Notes: a model not told the origin generated them from the letters alone. DNA of 41,202 nt from an uncultured Verrucomicrobiota bacterium (GCA_903863295.1 CAIPBM010000153.1:1-41202), one strand, 5' to 3'. Shown: positions 33,014 to 41,202, numbered from the stretch's first letter. Made by a program: numbers and translations.

Positions 33014-33640
33014 ATGATCTTCACAACCGCAATGCTCGCGGCCCTGACGGCCCTTTTCCCCCTGATGAATCCGGTGGGGAATACGCCGATCTTCTTTGGC
33101 ATCACGGCGGGAGATACTCCTGAGTTTCGCCGCAAGCAAGCCCTCAAGACTGCGATTAACGTCTTCATCATCCTGACAGTGTGCGTTGTGCTGGGACGGT
33201 TCATCCTGGCTATGTTTGGGTTGTCCGTACCGATTCTACGCCTCGCCGGAGGTCTGGTGGTTGCCAACGTCGGCTGGGGTCTGCTCAATCGGAGTCCCCA
33301 ACTCAACGCCGCCGCCAGTCGAGAAGCGCAGGATCAAACCGACGTTTCTCTAAGCCCCATGGCGCTGCCGATCATGGCTAACCCTGGTGCAATGAGCGTG
33401 GCCATATCCTTGGGTGCCGACTCAGGAAGCCACGAGGCCAACTTGGGAAATCTCGTGGCTCTCGCGTTGCTGACGCTGCTCAATTACGCCTGCTTGATTC
33501 TTGGCGAGCCTATGGTCAAAAAATTAGGCGTTAACGGCATGGACGCCTTCAATAAAGTTCTCGGCTTTCTGGTGCTTGGGATTGGAGCAAACCTAGTGGT
33601 CACCGGAATTCACGCGTTGATCCAATTAAAGGCACTATAG
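33014..33640 (+). CDS. MarC-family integral membrane protein
   Basis: A 208-residue protein with about six transmembrane helices, from MIFTTAMLAALTALFPLMNP on, with the MarC-typical NPVGNTPIFFGITAG and LSPMALPIMANPGAMSVAIS motifs. The family has unclear function, with a proposed role in transport or stress; older links to antibiotic resistance were withdrawn for E. coli MarC. It is the last gene of the co-directional sulfatase series. Confidence 0.93.
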   Translation: MIFTTAMLAALTALFPLMNPVGNTPIFFGITAGDTPEFRRKQALKTAINVFIILTVCVVLGRFILAMFGLSVPILRLAGGLVVANVGWGLLNRSPQLNAAASREAQDQTDVSLSPMALPIMANPGAMSVAISLGADSGSHEANLGNLVALALLTLLNYACLILGEPMVKKLGVNGMDAFNKVLGFLVLGIGANLVVTGIHALIQLKAL

Positions 33641-33683
33641 CTCCCATTACTCCTTTTCAACAAACGGTCGGTTTGCCGCCCAT

Positions 33684-33702
33684 TTGCCAAATGCGTTGGC
33701 AA
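33684..33702 (+). terminator. Weak hairpin after marC
   Basis: TTGCCAA (33684-33690) pairs with TTGGCAA (33696-33702) over ATGCG, 44 bases after the marC stop. No T-run follows, so it may be a weak or factor-dependent terminator. Confidence 0.4.
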
Positions 33703-34171
33703 CCCTCAGAATTTGGTCTCCGTTACTCTTGCGCTCGTGACCAACCCGTTTATCATCGCATTGTCGTCCCGGTCGATGGTGGTAGCCTATTAGTTTAGTT
33801 GGCTCAGTTGACCGCTCATCACAGAACTACGTTTGATCCTAAAGTCACTTATCGAAGTCACGGAGCCCTGCCGCGTTCATCGGTTTTCTGACCGTCGAAT
33901 TTCGATGTTCGAATTGGCTCCGTTTTTTGCTCCTTTATGCGCTTCAGATAAGCCGTCCGACCGGCTGTCCCAAGGCAATCTTTGCACCGCGCCTTTCTGC
34001 CAAAGCATGAAATTCGGCCTAATTTCACCACATCCGGCGCACTTGCTGTGACGGGCTGGAATCGCCACCTTAGCCGTTACGAGAGGAGGGATCGGTTCGC
34101 GCCATAACATTTCCCCTCTCATATGCATAACAAGTTGTTGCTTTTTCCTGCCAAATCTTACAAGAAATCAT

Positions 34172-34200
34172 TTGCCTTATCTGTAGGAAGTCGCTATAAT
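34172..34200 (+). promoter_or_regulatory. Sigma-70 promoter for purM
   Basis: TTGCCT (34172-34177) and a perfect TATAAT (34195-34200) are 17 bases apart. The distance to the purM ATG is 170 bases, which leaves a long leader that contains the repeat at 34237-34260. No purine riboswitch pattern was seen in the leader. Confidence 0.65.
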
Positions 34201-34236
34201 GTATGTACTTAGGAAAAAAGATGGCGGAAGGTTATC

Positions 34237-34260
34237 CATCGACAAGCTCAGGATGACGAT
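34237..34260. repeat. 24-base repeat, right copy (inverted relative to 11687-11710)
   Basis: The 24 bases here match the reverse complement of 11687-11710 in 23 positions, so inverted copies bracket the 22.5-kb accessory region. They could mark a recombination or be members of a dispersed repeat family. Confidence 0.7.
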
Positions 34261-34370
34261 GACTTATGCGGATGTCTTTTCCCTGTCGGCCCTCTCGATA
34301 AAAAAATTCCTAAATCCTTTTTGCACTTAGCCGACATTCTAGGGCAGACTTTGCCTTTGATTTTACGAAC

Positions 34371-35402
34371 ATGAGTGACCGCCTGAAAGCCTATGCCCGC
34401 GCCGGAGTTGATGTAGACCTTGGAAACAAGGTCAAAGCTGGCCTGCCCAAAGTTCTCCAGACCGCCCATCGCCCGGAAGTGCTCGGGAAAGTTGGCGGTT
34501 TTGGAGGTCTCTTCCGTGCCAGTTTCGGCAAGATGAAAGATCCCGTTCTCGTGGCCAGTATTGATGGTGTCGGGACGAAGATCAAAATTGCCGCGTTGCT
34601 GAACCGCCACGATACGATTGGCGAAGACCTGGTTAACCATTGCGTGAACGACATCGCCGTCCTGGGCGCCGAGCCGCTCTTTTTCCTCGATTACATGGCT
34701 TCGGAGCGGTTGGAGCCCCATCGCTTTCATCAGATCATCACCGGCATGGTGCGTGGCTGCAAGAAAGCCGGCTGTGCCTTGATCGGTGGCGAAACGGCGC
34801 AGATGCCGGGCATCTATCACGGTGCCGATTACGACTTGGTCGGCACGATCGTCGGCGTGGTTGATCGCAAGAAAATCATCGATGGAAAGAAGATCAAGCC
34901 GGGCGACGTGATCATTGGTTTGCCCTCCTCAGGACTCCACACCAACGGTTACTCGTTGGCGCGGGAAATCCTTTTCAACCAGCTCGGGTGCCGCCTCGAT
35001 GCCAGCGTGGGCAAGGGTGGAGTGCTGGGCACGGAACTGCTCCGCGTACACACGCTCTATTTGCCTCAAATCCGCAAGGTCCGGCAGAAGCTCACGATCA
35101 AGGGCATCGCCCACATCACCGGGGGTGGCCTGATCGACAACATTCCGCGTGTCCTGCCCGAGAAAGTTGATGCCGAAATTCAATTGGGAACCTGGCCGAT
35201 TTCGCCCCTCTTCAAGATGTTGGCCTCCGCCGCCCGCGTGCAAAACGAGGAACTGCACCAGGTCTTCAACATGGGCATCGGCATGGTGCTGATTGTCTCG
35301 GCCAAGGACGCCAAGGAAACCCTGAAGCTGACCAAGGGGTATCACATCGGCCAGATCGTCAAGGGGAGCCGGAAGGTTGTGCTCAAAGAGGCTGGGAAAT
35401 AG
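34371..35402 (+). CDS. purM: Phosphoribosylformylglycinamidine cyclo-ligase (AIR synthetase)
   Basis: PurM makes 5-aminoimidazole ribonucleotide in purine synthesis, in the cytoplasm. The 343-residue protein has the family patterns YARAGVDVDLGN at the start, GGFGGLFRASFGKMKDPVLV, the ATP-binding SIDGVGTKIKIA, NHCVNDIAVLGAEPLFFLDY, GGETAQMPGIY and LPSSGLHTNGYSLAR. Length fits. The gene is separated from purH by two minus-strand genes, and convergent with the helicase gene (28 bases). Confidence 0.97.
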   Translation: MSDRLKAYARAGVDVDLGNKVKAGLPKVLQTAHRPEVLGKVGGFGGLFRASFGKMKDPVLVASIDGVGTKIKIAALLNRHDTIGEDLVNHCVNDIAVLGAEPLFFLDYMASERLEPHRFHQIITGMVRGCKKAGCALIGGETAQMPGIYHGADYDLVGTIVGVVDRKKIIDGKKIKPGDVIIGLPSSGLHTNGYSLAREILFNQLGCRLDASVGKGGVLGTELLRVHTLYLPQIRKVRQKLTIKGIAHITGGGLIDNIPRVLPEKVDAEIQLGTWPISPLFKMLASAARVQNEELHQVFNMGIGMVLIVSAKDAKETLKLTKGYHIGQIVKGSRKVVLKEAGK

Positions 35403-35430
35403 TCGCTTTCCTGTACTTTCCTCTGGGTAA

Positions 35431-37299
35431 TTAGATGCTGGCGGGCGACAGCGCATCCAGAGTGCTTGCCGCTTCTATTTCCTGGATGAATTGGGACGTC
35501 CCCGTGCAGGAGATGGCCAGATGATCCTCAGCCCGGGTAAGGGCCACGTAAAAGAGGGCTCTTTCCTCATCCTCATTTCCTTCGATAAACTGCGCTGGAC
35601 AAGCATCGGCAAAGATCACGATGACCGCTTTAAATTGAAGCCCCTTGGAAGCGTGCATGGTGAGTATTTTGACCCCCGGTTTTCCTAGCTGATTACGCGT
35701 AGCTTTGGTTTCACTCAGCCAGATCACCGGACAATCTTTCCGGGTAACCTCCAATTTCTCCCTGAGCGTCTGGATGGCCTCTTGATTTCGGATTCGATAA
35801 AGGATGGCAATCTGATGTGGTTTCAAAGGAAGAATGGTTTCTCCAAACCAGCGTCCATCCAGTAAGTCGCACACGACACGCACAACCCTTTCAACCTCAT
35901 TTTGTTTGGTGCGCCTTTGGAGCAGAATCGGGCTTGAACCGGTGATGCGAAGACACTTCTCCGGGTCGACCCAGGGCGATCCGAGATCATCGTCACTTTC
36001 AGTTTTTTTAGTGGCAAAGATTTTTGCAAGCCTGAGCATGGGGCGCGTATTCCGATAGTTTTGCTCCAAATATTGGGTGCGCCCAACGGCTTGGATTCCG
36101 AGTTGTTTCCAGCTTAACTTTCGTCGTCGATAAAGGCCCTGGCTTCCGTCGCCGACAATGAGCAGTTCTCCATCCGTGGGATCTTTCATCGCGGCGAGCA
36201 CGCACGGATACCAGGTGCTGTCAAAATCCTGGGCTTCATCGATGAGAATGCTGTCAAAACCTCTGGAAAGTGAGCGTGGGTTCTTCAGTTGCTCTAAAAA
36301 TTCCAGCCCTACCTGAGAATCTGTCTGGTTACCATGGTACACGCCATTTTCACGAGCCCAACGATGAAAGTGCTTGACCGTAATCGCTGGATAACCGCTC
36401 AAGGTATCATGAAGATAAGAAGCGAGCATGAAGTTATAGCACAGGATCAGGATGTGCGATTTCGGATTAAGCTGGGCAAGGAGCTTCGCCCGCGCAATCA
36501 AGAGCACGGTTTTTCCTGATCCAGCCACTCCGAAGACCAAGCGATGACCTTCACCAATCTGCCGGGCCAGTCTTTCTTGTTTAAGATCGAGAACTTTAAC
36601 TGTTGGTTCGCCCGGATGCCCGGCATCCCCGAAGTCCAAGCCGAGAAAAATTTCAGGATGAAGAATGGCTTTTACGATATTCACCTGGTTTGAGGTCATG
36701 GGCTCCTTAAGCTGGAAGGTGCGGAAATAACGCCTCAAATCTTGCAAAAGGGCTTGTGGGGATAAGGTTTCCCAGACTTCGAGTTGATCTTTCGTTGCGA
36801 CCGTTGTGGGAGGAAAAACCAGTTTGCTTTTTTCATGCCACCGGCCGAGTTGGTTTCTGGTAATGCTGGAAAGCAGGGCGCAACTGGCAAACGGAAACCG
36901 GAATTTGCCTGCATAACGACCAGAAAAATTGACCAGCCCGGCGAGCCACTTGTCTTTTCTGCACCGATCCATGAGTAGATATTTATATTCATCTACTTGT
37001 CGCAAGGGATGTTTCTGGACTTCCTCATGCCCACCTCTCGAAACCTTTATGGAATAAGTGTCGGCACCCTTAATATCGGAAAGAGTCCAGCCCTTGACTT
37101 CCATGAGGAGCACTCCGCAACTTGGGAGAATAATGACAAAATCCGGGTGTCTGTTATTGATCGACGGTTCGTAATAAACAACCACATCTTCCGGCAATCT
37201 CTTTAGAAGATTGAAGAGCCGAACCTCACCATGGGTTGCCTTTTCCGGTAAAGTGAGCGGAATGGTTTGGGCCATTTCTCTTAAAAGTTGTAATCGCAT
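35431..37299 (-). CDS. NERD-domain SF1 (UvrD-like) helicase
   Basis: The 622-residue protein combines an N-terminal NERD nuclease-related domain (about 20-130; THGEVRLFNLLKRLPEDVVV and HPDFVIILPSCGVLLMEVKG, where the D-x(n)-E-x-K residues match the restriction-endonuclease-like fold) with a superfamily 1 helicase. The helicase has Walker A GVAGSGKTVLL (about 255), Walker B ILIDEAQDFDS (about 350), the QNYRNTRPMLRLAK motif and UvrD_C motifs TMHASKGLQFKAV and ALFYVALTRAEDHLAI. It probably acts in DNA repair or anti-phage defence; NERD-helicase nucleases such as Nhi have defence roles. ATG 37299 has no clear ribosome binding site; ATG 37275 is an alternative. Confidence 0.9.
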   Translation of the reverse strand: MRLQLLREMAQTIPLTLPEKATHGEVRLFNLLKRLPEDVVVYYEPSINNRHPDFVIILPSCGVLLMEVKGWTLSDIKGADTYSIKVSRGGHEEVQKHPLRQVDEYKYLLMDRCRKDKWLAGLVNFSGRYAGKFRFPFASCALLSSITRNQLGRWHEKSKLVFPPTTVATKDQLEVWETLSPQALLQDLRRYFRTFQLKEPMTSNQVNIVKAILHPEIFLGLDFGDAGHPGEPTVKVLDLKQERLARQIGEGHRLVFGVAGSGKTVLLIARAKLLAQLNPKSHILILCYNFMLASYLHDTLSGYPAITVKHFHRWARENGVYHGNQTDSQVGLEFLEQLKNPRSLSRGFDSILIDEAQDFDSTWYPCVLAAMKDPTDGELLIVGDGSQGLYRRRKLSWKQLGIQAVGRTQYLEQNYRNTRPMLRLAKIFATKKTESDDDLGSPWVDPEKCLRITGSSPILLQRRTKQNEVERVVRVVCDLLDGRWFGETILPLKPHQIAILYRIRNQEAIQTLREKLEVTRKDCPVIWLSETKATRNQLGKPGVKILTMHASKGLQFKAVIVIFADACPAQFIEGNEDEERALFYVALTRAEDHLAISCTGTSQFIQEIEAASTLDALSPASI

Positions 37300-37426
37300 T
37301 TATTAATGCGCTATCAACATTCGCAGCTTACCTCGACCATTCCGTTTAAGTCCAGTAATAGTGGTGGAAGATTATCCGGACGAGCATGACATCTCGTCAA
37401 TGTGTTCTGGGCTCGTGTTGGTGGCG

Positions 37427-37963
37427 TTACGATGGATCGCTTGAGAGATGCAGGTCATCCGAAGAATCCCACTGCTTGTCTGGCCCGGCGGATTGGATGA
37501 GCGGGTGCTTGGGATCGATGACTTTGATGAGGAAAGGCGTGCCCCAAGCGTCGAGGAGATTGCCCTGTGGATCGATCTCGTCGGGCTTGAGGTTGAGGAA
37601 CTCGATGTTGCGAGGATTGTCGCCGCTCAGGGCTCGAATGAGCTCGGCGTTGGTCTTTCCGGGAGGAGGGGCATCATATTCGAGCTGATAGTTGAGGATC
37701 GCGGTCTGGACCTGCTCCATGAGGTTAAAGGTCTTCGCTTTTTTCTCGCCGCTTAGAACGCCATGGGAATCGGTGGCAAAGATCGCATACAAGCCGAACA
37801 GGGCTGCGATCATCCAGATAAAATACGCCAACTTGTTGCGGCGGATGGAGCCTCGCACCTCGGCGGAAAAGCAGGCCATGATCAGACGGATGAAAAATAA
37901 AGCCGTGGCAATGAGCAAAGCGATCATGGCGCAAAAAAGGAGGATGAATGCGAGCGTGGCCAT
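37427..37963 (-). CDS. Membrane protein with GspG-like pseudopilin C-terminus
   Basis: The 178-residue protein starts with two hydrophobic segments (MATLAFILLFCAMIALLIAT and FIWMIAALFGLYAIFA, about 45-65), followed by a soluble part. The end (NLKPDEIDPQGNLLDAWGTP then FLIKVIDPKHPLIQSAGPDK) has the type II secretion major pseudopilin (GspG) signature of the C-terminal 'DPWGNPY' and 'SAGPDG' segments, but no prepilin peptidase site. It may be an envelope protein related to, but not part of, a secretion system. ATG 37963 follows ACGGA. It is a single gene between the helicase and purH. Confidence 0.8.
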   Translation of the reverse strand: MATLAFILLFCAMIALLIATALFFIRLIMACFSAEVRGSIRRNKLAYFIWMIAALFGLYAIFATDSHGVLSGEKKAKTFNLMEQVQTAILNYQLEYDAPPPGKTNAELIRALSGDNPRNIEFLNLKPDEIDPQGNLLDAWGTPFLIKVIDPKHPLIQSAGPDKQWDSSDDLHLSSDPS

Positions 37964-38070
37964 GCGATTTCCGTTATACTCAAATTAAGGGAAATCAAGC
38001 GAACGACAAGATCAGCATGACAAGCCCGGCCTCTTCGTTCTAAATTCGTCTTTCCCACTTCCAACTTCCC

Positions 38071-39609
38071 ATGCCCAAACGCGCCCTTCTCTCTGTTTCC
38101 GATAAAACCGGCCTTGTCGATTTCGCCAAGAATTTAGTCTCTGCCGGTTATGAGCTCATCTCGACTGGCGGCACGGCCAAGGCCCTGCGCGACGCAGGCC
38201 TGACCGTGGCCGATATTTCCGATGTCACCGGCTTTCCGGAGATGATGGACGGCCGGGTAAAGACGCTTCATCCGAAGGTTCACGGCGGGCTTCTTTTCCT
38301 GCGCGACAACGACGAGCACCAGGCTCAGGCCAAGGCGCACGACATCGCGCCGATCGATCTCGTGGTGGTGAATCTTTATCCGTTTGAGCAGACGATTGCC
38401 AAGGCCGGTGTGACGCTGGAGCACGCGATCGAGAATATCGATATCGGCGGGCCGTCCATGCTCCGCAGCGCGGCGAAAAATTATCGCAGTGTCACGGTCA
38501 TTACCGATCCCACCGATTACGCGGTGGTCGCGGGCGAGATCGCAGGTCAGGGCGACACGACGCTCGCCACCCGCGAACGCCTGGCTGCGAAGGTCTTTCG
38601 CACCACGGGTTATTATGACGCGCTCATCGCCAATTATCTCTCCTCGCGGCTGCCGGAACCGGAGGTTTTCCCGGAGACCTTCGCCTTGCCGCTGCGTCGC
38701 GCCCAGGCGCTTCGCTACGGGGAAAATCCTCACCAGGCGGCGGCGCTCTATGGCCAGTTCCCGCGCCATTTCCAGCAGCTTCATGGCAAGGAACTTTCCT
38801 ATAATAACCTGATTGATATCAACGCCGCCGTGCGCCTCATCCGTGAATTCACGGAAATCCCCACGGTCGCCATTCTCAAGCACACCAACCCCTGCGGTCT
38901 CGGCAGCGCGGTCACGCTGGCCGAGGCTTGGGACAAGGCTTACGCCACGGACCGGCAAGCTCCGTTCGGCGGGATCATTGTGGTCAACCGCCCACTCGAT
39001 CTGCCCGTCGCGCAGCTCATCGCGGAAATCTTCAGCGAGGTCATCATCGCCCCGTCGTTTGAGCCTGAGGCCTTGGCGCTGCTCTCCAAGAAGAAAAACC
39101 TTCGCCTCATGATCAACAGCGAAACGTCCGCCCCGATGCCCGGGCTGGAAATTCGCTCAACGGTGGGCGATTCGTTCCTGCTCCAGCGCGGCGATGCGGA
39201 CACGGTCTCGACCGCGGATTGGAAGGTCGTGACGAAGCGTCCGCCGACCGATTCGGAGCGCGAGGCTCTTCTCTTTGGCTGGCGCGTGGTCAAGCACTTG
39301 AAATCGAATGCGATTGCCTATGCCGCGCATGACCGCACCCTCGGCATTGGCGCCGGGCAGATGTCGCGGATCGATTCCTCCCGCATCGCCATCTGGAAGG
39401 CTTCCGAAGCCAAGCTGGACCTGAAGGGAAGCATTGTTGCCTCCGACGCCTTTTTCCCTTTCCCCGATGGCCTGATTGCCGCTGCGGAAGCGGGGGCGAC
39501 GGCGGCCATACAGCCCGGCGGGAGTGTGCGCGATGCGGAGGTGATTGCCGCTGCGGATGAACGGGGAGTCGCCATGATCTTCACCGGTCAGCGCCATTTC
39601 CGGCACTAA
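38071..39609 (+). CDS. purH: Bifunctional AICAR transformylase / IMP cyclohydrolase
   Basis: PurH catalyses the last two steps of purine synthesis. In the 512-residue product the cyclohydrolase domain is N-terminal (about 1-195: [40 protein letters not shown]) and the transformylase domain follows, with the catalytic KHTNPCG motif in [14 protein letters not shown] and C-terminal KSNAIAYA and [10 protein letters not shown]. Length matches the family (about 510-530). It lies 6 bases before ruvC, giving a purH-ruvC-ruvA-rnhB series. Confidence 0.98.
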   Translation: MPKRALLSVSDKTGLVDFAKNLVSAGYELISTGGTAKALRDAGLTVADISDVTGFPEMMDGRVKTLHPKVHGGLLFLRDNDEHQAQAKAHDIAPIDLVVVNLYPFEQTIAKAGVTLEHAIENIDIGGPSMLRSAAKNYRSVTVITDPTDYAVVAGEIAGQGDTTLATRERLAAKVFRTTGYYDALIANYLSSRLPEPEVFPETFALPLRRAQALRYGENPHQAAALYGQFPRHFQQLHGKELSYNNLIDINAAVRLIREFTEIPTVAILKHTNPCGLGSAVTLAEAWDKAYATDRQAPFGGIIVVNRPLDLPVAQLIAEIFSEVIIAPSFEPEALALLSKKKNLRLMINSETSAPMPGLEIRSTVGDSFLLQRGDADTVSTADWKVVTKRPPTDSEREALLFGWRVVKHLKSNAIAYAAHDRTLGIGAGQMSRIDSSRIAIWKASEAKLDLKGSIVASDAFFPFPDGLIAAAEAGATAAIQPGGSVRDAEVIAAADERGVAMIFTGQRHFRH

Positions 39610-39615
39610 ATTTCC

Positions 39616-40110
39616 ATGCCCATCATTTTCGGTCTCGATCCCTCCCTGAGGAGTACCGGATATGGCATTATCCAGATCGAAGGCCGGGAACAGCGGGCGC
39701 TGGCTTATGGCGTGATCAAGAACCCGGACAAGGTTATTCCGTCGCGGTGCCTGGTGGCGATTCATCAGCGGGTGACTGATCTTTTGCAGGAGTTCAAACC
39801 GGATGCCGCGGCGGTGGAGGGCATCATCTATCTCCAGAACTACCAGACGGCGATCACGCTGGGTTCGGCGCGTGGGGCGGCCTTGCTGGCGATGGCCGAG
39901 GTGGGATTGCCGATCTACGAATACGCGCCGCGCCGCGTGAAGGCCGCGGCGACGGGCAGGGGAGGCGCGCAGAAGTCGCAGGTGGGGTTCATGATGCGGG
40001 CGATGCTGGGTCTGACCGAGAATCCGCCGCCCGATGCCGCCGATGCGCTGGCGATCGCCTTGACGCACGCGCAGAACAGTGGCTTGCAGGTGAAGCCTAA
40101 GGAGATTTAG
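39616..40110 (+). CDS. ruvC: Holliday junction resolvase RuvC
   Basis: RuvC is the endonuclease that cuts Holliday junctions with RuvAB. The 164-residue product carries the acidic active-site residues: D8 in IIFGLDPSLRSTGYG, E in AAAVEGIIYLQNY, and the two Asp of PPDAADALAIALTHA near the C-terminus. Length is typical. ATG 39616 lies 6 bases after the purH stop. Confidence 0.96.
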   Translation: MPIIFGLDPSLRSTGYGIIQIEGREQRALAYGVIKNPDKVIPSRCLVAIHQRVTDLLQEFKPDAAAVEGIIYLQNYQTAITLGSARGAALLAMAEVGLPIYEYAPRRVKAAATGRGGAQKSQVGFMMRAMLGLTENPPPDAADALAIALTHAQNSGLQVKPKEI

Positions 40111-40128
40111 TTTCTGTTTTTAAGGCAA

Positions 40129-40221
40129 TAGCCACGAAAGAACGCAGAGAACGCAAAAAAGGAGCAAAGGACTTTTGGAGAGGTTTTCCCCCTTTGTGAT
40201 CTTTACGTTCTTTCGTGGCTA
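40129..40221. repeat. Inverted repeat between ruvC and ruvA
   Basis: TAGCCACGAAAGAACG (40129-40144) is the reverse complement of CGTTCTTTCGTGGCTA (40206-40221). The 61-base loop between has a purine-rich then pyrimidine-rich sequence. The sequence type (CCACGAAAGAACGCAGAGAACGC) is familiar as a dispersed intergenic repeat in Verrucomicrobia (recollection). Confidence 0.7.
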
Positions 40222-40234
40222 GAAGTTTTAAAGT

Positions 40235-40255
40235 GCGACGGTCATAGACCGCCGC
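40235..40255. repeat. Short palindromic repeat before ruvA
   Basis: GCGACGGTC-ATA-GACCGCCGC: CGGTC and GACCG pair over ATA, with GCG/CGC outside. This sequence resembles another frequent verrucomicrobial dispersed repeat. It ends 12 bases before the ruvA ATG. Confidence 0.55.
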
Positions 40256-40267
40256 TACACTGTGGAG

Positions 40268-40867
40268 ATGATTTCTTTTCTGCGCGGCACTGTAGTTGAG
40301 GTGCTCCCCATGCGCCTCATCATGGAGGTGGGCGGTGTCGGGTACGACGTCCATATCCCGCTCTCCACATACGACAAGCTGCCCCAGCCCGGTGCCGAGA
40401 CGAAAATTTTGACCCATCTCCAGGTGCGGGAGGACGCCCACGTTTTGTACGGATTCGCCACCCCGGAAGAGCGCGATCTTTTTCTCCTGCTCGTCAATAA
40501 TGTCAGCGGCATCGGGCCTAAGCTGGCGTTGGCCGTGCTCAATGGCATTACGCCGGTGGTTTTTCGCGGGCTGGTGGTGGCGGGAGACATCGCCTCGCTG
40601 AGCAAGATCAAGGGTGTGGGCAAGAAAACGGCGGAGCGAATCATTGTGGAATTGCGCGACAAGGTCGGCGTTTCTGCCGCGTGGGAAGCGGCCTCGGCAC
40701 AACAGGGGCTCTCGCCTGAGGAACAACATCTCAACGACGCCGTCCTCGCGCTCATTTCCCTCGGCTACAAGCAGGCCGAGGCGCACAAGACTGTCCGCGC
40801 GATCCGCGATGCCCAGCCCAAGGCCACCGTGGAGGATCTGGTTAAAGAGGCGCTGAAGGCGCTCTAG
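40268..40867 (+). CDS. ruvA: Holliday junction DNA helicase subunit RuvA
   Basis: RuvA is the junction-binding tetramer that loads RuvB. The 199-residue product has the OB-fold N-terminal domain (MISFLRGTVVEVLPMRLIME, VGYDVHIPLSTYDKL), the helix-hairpin-helix region (NNVSGIGPKLALAVLN and SKIKGVGKKTAERIIVELRD) and the C-terminal RuvB-binding domain (LNDAVLALISLGYKQAEAHK). Length is typical. ATG 40268 is chosen for its agreement with the family start; a GTG at 40262 is possible. Confidence 0.96.
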   Translation: MISFLRGTVVEVLPMRLIMEVGGVGYDVHIPLSTYDKLPQPGAETKILTHLQVREDAHVLYGFATPEERDLFLLLVNNVSGIGPKLALAVLNGITPVVFRGLVVAGDIASLSKIKGVGKKTAERIIVELRDKVGVSAAWEAASAQQGLSPEEQHLNDAVLALISLGYKQAEAHKTVRAIRDAQPKATVEDLVKEALKAL

Positions 40868-40909
40868 TTTTTGATTGCGGGCCGATGCCCGCTCAACGCT
40901 AAATACGGC

Positions 40910-41202
40910 ATGGCTCGTCGGCGCACATCGCTCACTTGGAAATTCGAGCGCAGTTTGCGCCATGAATCGGCCACGGTGATTGCCGGGGTGGACGAAGTGG
41001 GGCGCGGTTGTTGGGCGGGGCCGGTTTTTGCGGCGGCGGCGATTTTGCCGGATGGCTTGCGGCACAGGCATCTCAAGGATTCGAAGCTCCTCCCCCTCGC
41101 GCATCGTGAGGAACTCCACGACGTCCTTTGTACGCACGAGGAGGTTCGTTGGTCCATCGGTGTTGCTTCCGTGGAAGAAATCGATGCCCACAATATCCTT
41201 CA
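40910..41202 (+). CDS. rnhB: Ribonuclease HII, 3' end outside window
   Basis: RNase HII removes ribonucleotides and RNA from RNA-DNA hybrids. The 97 visible codons begin at ATG 40910 (MARRRTSLTWKFERSLRHES) and hold the catalytic D28 and E29 in IAGVDEVGRGCWAGPV, then HLKDSKLLPLAHREELHDVL. The N-terminus has about 15 residues more than E. coli RnhB. The start lies 42 bases after ruvA, so co-transcription is expected. The end lies beyond the window. Confidence 0.93.
   Translation, partial: MARRRTSLTWKFERSLRHESATVIAGVDEVGRGCWAGPVFAAAAILPDGLRHRHLKDSKLLPLAHREELHDVLCTHEEVRWSIGVASVEEIDAHNIL

Larger units (their letters stand above)
33641..34370. other. Gap between MarC and purM, right flank of accessory region
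   Basis: About 730 bases with no supported gene. It holds a weak hairpin TTGCCAA-ATGCG-TTGGCAA (33684-33702) that could end the marC operon, a strong promoter (34172-34200), a copy of the 24-base repeat (34237-34260) and a possible leader reading frame of 11 codons at about 34222-34257 (ATGGCGGAAGG). No att site or tRNA was found. Confidence 0.5.

Noticed and set aside
34201..34370. Purine riboswitch in the purM leader
   Set aside because: No conserved purine aptamer helices or loops could be found by eye.
40097..41191. Long minus-strand open frame over ruvA and rnhB
   Set aside because: Antisense shadow of GC-rich genes; ruvA and rnhB have all family motifs.
1..41202. CRISPR arrays, tRNA and rRNA genes
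   Set aside because: No regularly spaced identical repeats, and no cloverleaf or rRNA sequence was recognised on either strand.

Overview
The window reads as a bacterial chromosome of moderate to high GC. Dense housekeeping blocks flank a long accessory region. The best guess at the host is the phylum Verrucomicrobiota. That rests on the TPR/NlpI-like and GspG-like small secreted proteins, the dispersed inverted repeats between ruvC and ruvA, and the divergent integrase with a MobF element. No rRNA marker is present, so the placement is inference.

Left core block (1-11665). A minus-strand run holds a partial secreted protein, a membrane-anchored 654-residue protein, proC and a TPR protein. 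The plus strand then carries ychF, a small antitoxin/RelE-type toxin pair, an MsbA-like ABC exporter, serine acetyltransferase, a cysteine desulfurase and a Gfo/Idh/MocA-family protein. The last two overlap by ATGA. A polyvalent-kinase-like gene with an apparent frame change (7704-8417) sits between exporter and acetyltransferase.

Accessory region (about 11.7-34.3 kb). The left part (11.8-21.3 kb) looks like an integrative mobilizable element. It has a tyrosine recombinase, a nucleotidyltransferase plus 66-residue partner (toxin-antitoxin-like), a three-gene operon resembling IncP traK-traL-traM in order and type, a 332-bp intergenic oriT candidate, a divergent 1063-residue MobF relaxase-helicase, and an excisionase-like HTH gene with an overlapping partner. 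Several strong GC-rich hairpins lie in its non-coding parts. The right part (21.8-33.6 kb) is one functional unit. A receiver protein, a membrane PAS histidine kinase, a FixJ-type regulator and a frameshifted receiver precede a co-directional series: outer-membrane beta-barrel, sulfatase, HAD phosphatase, anaerobic sulfatase maturase, DUF3302 protein, HlyD-type adaptor, PRC-barrel protein and MarC. An 18-nt palindrome, ATACGACCAAGGTCGTAT, lies before the series and related half-sites lie in the regulator block, so it is a candidate operator. The maturase would activate the sulfatase; the adaptor pair and barrel suggest envelope transport.

Right core block (34371-41202). purM, a minus-strand NERD-SF1 helicase, a GspG-like membrane protein, purH, ruvC, ruvA and the start of rnhB. 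No tRNA, rRNA or CRISPR array was recognised.
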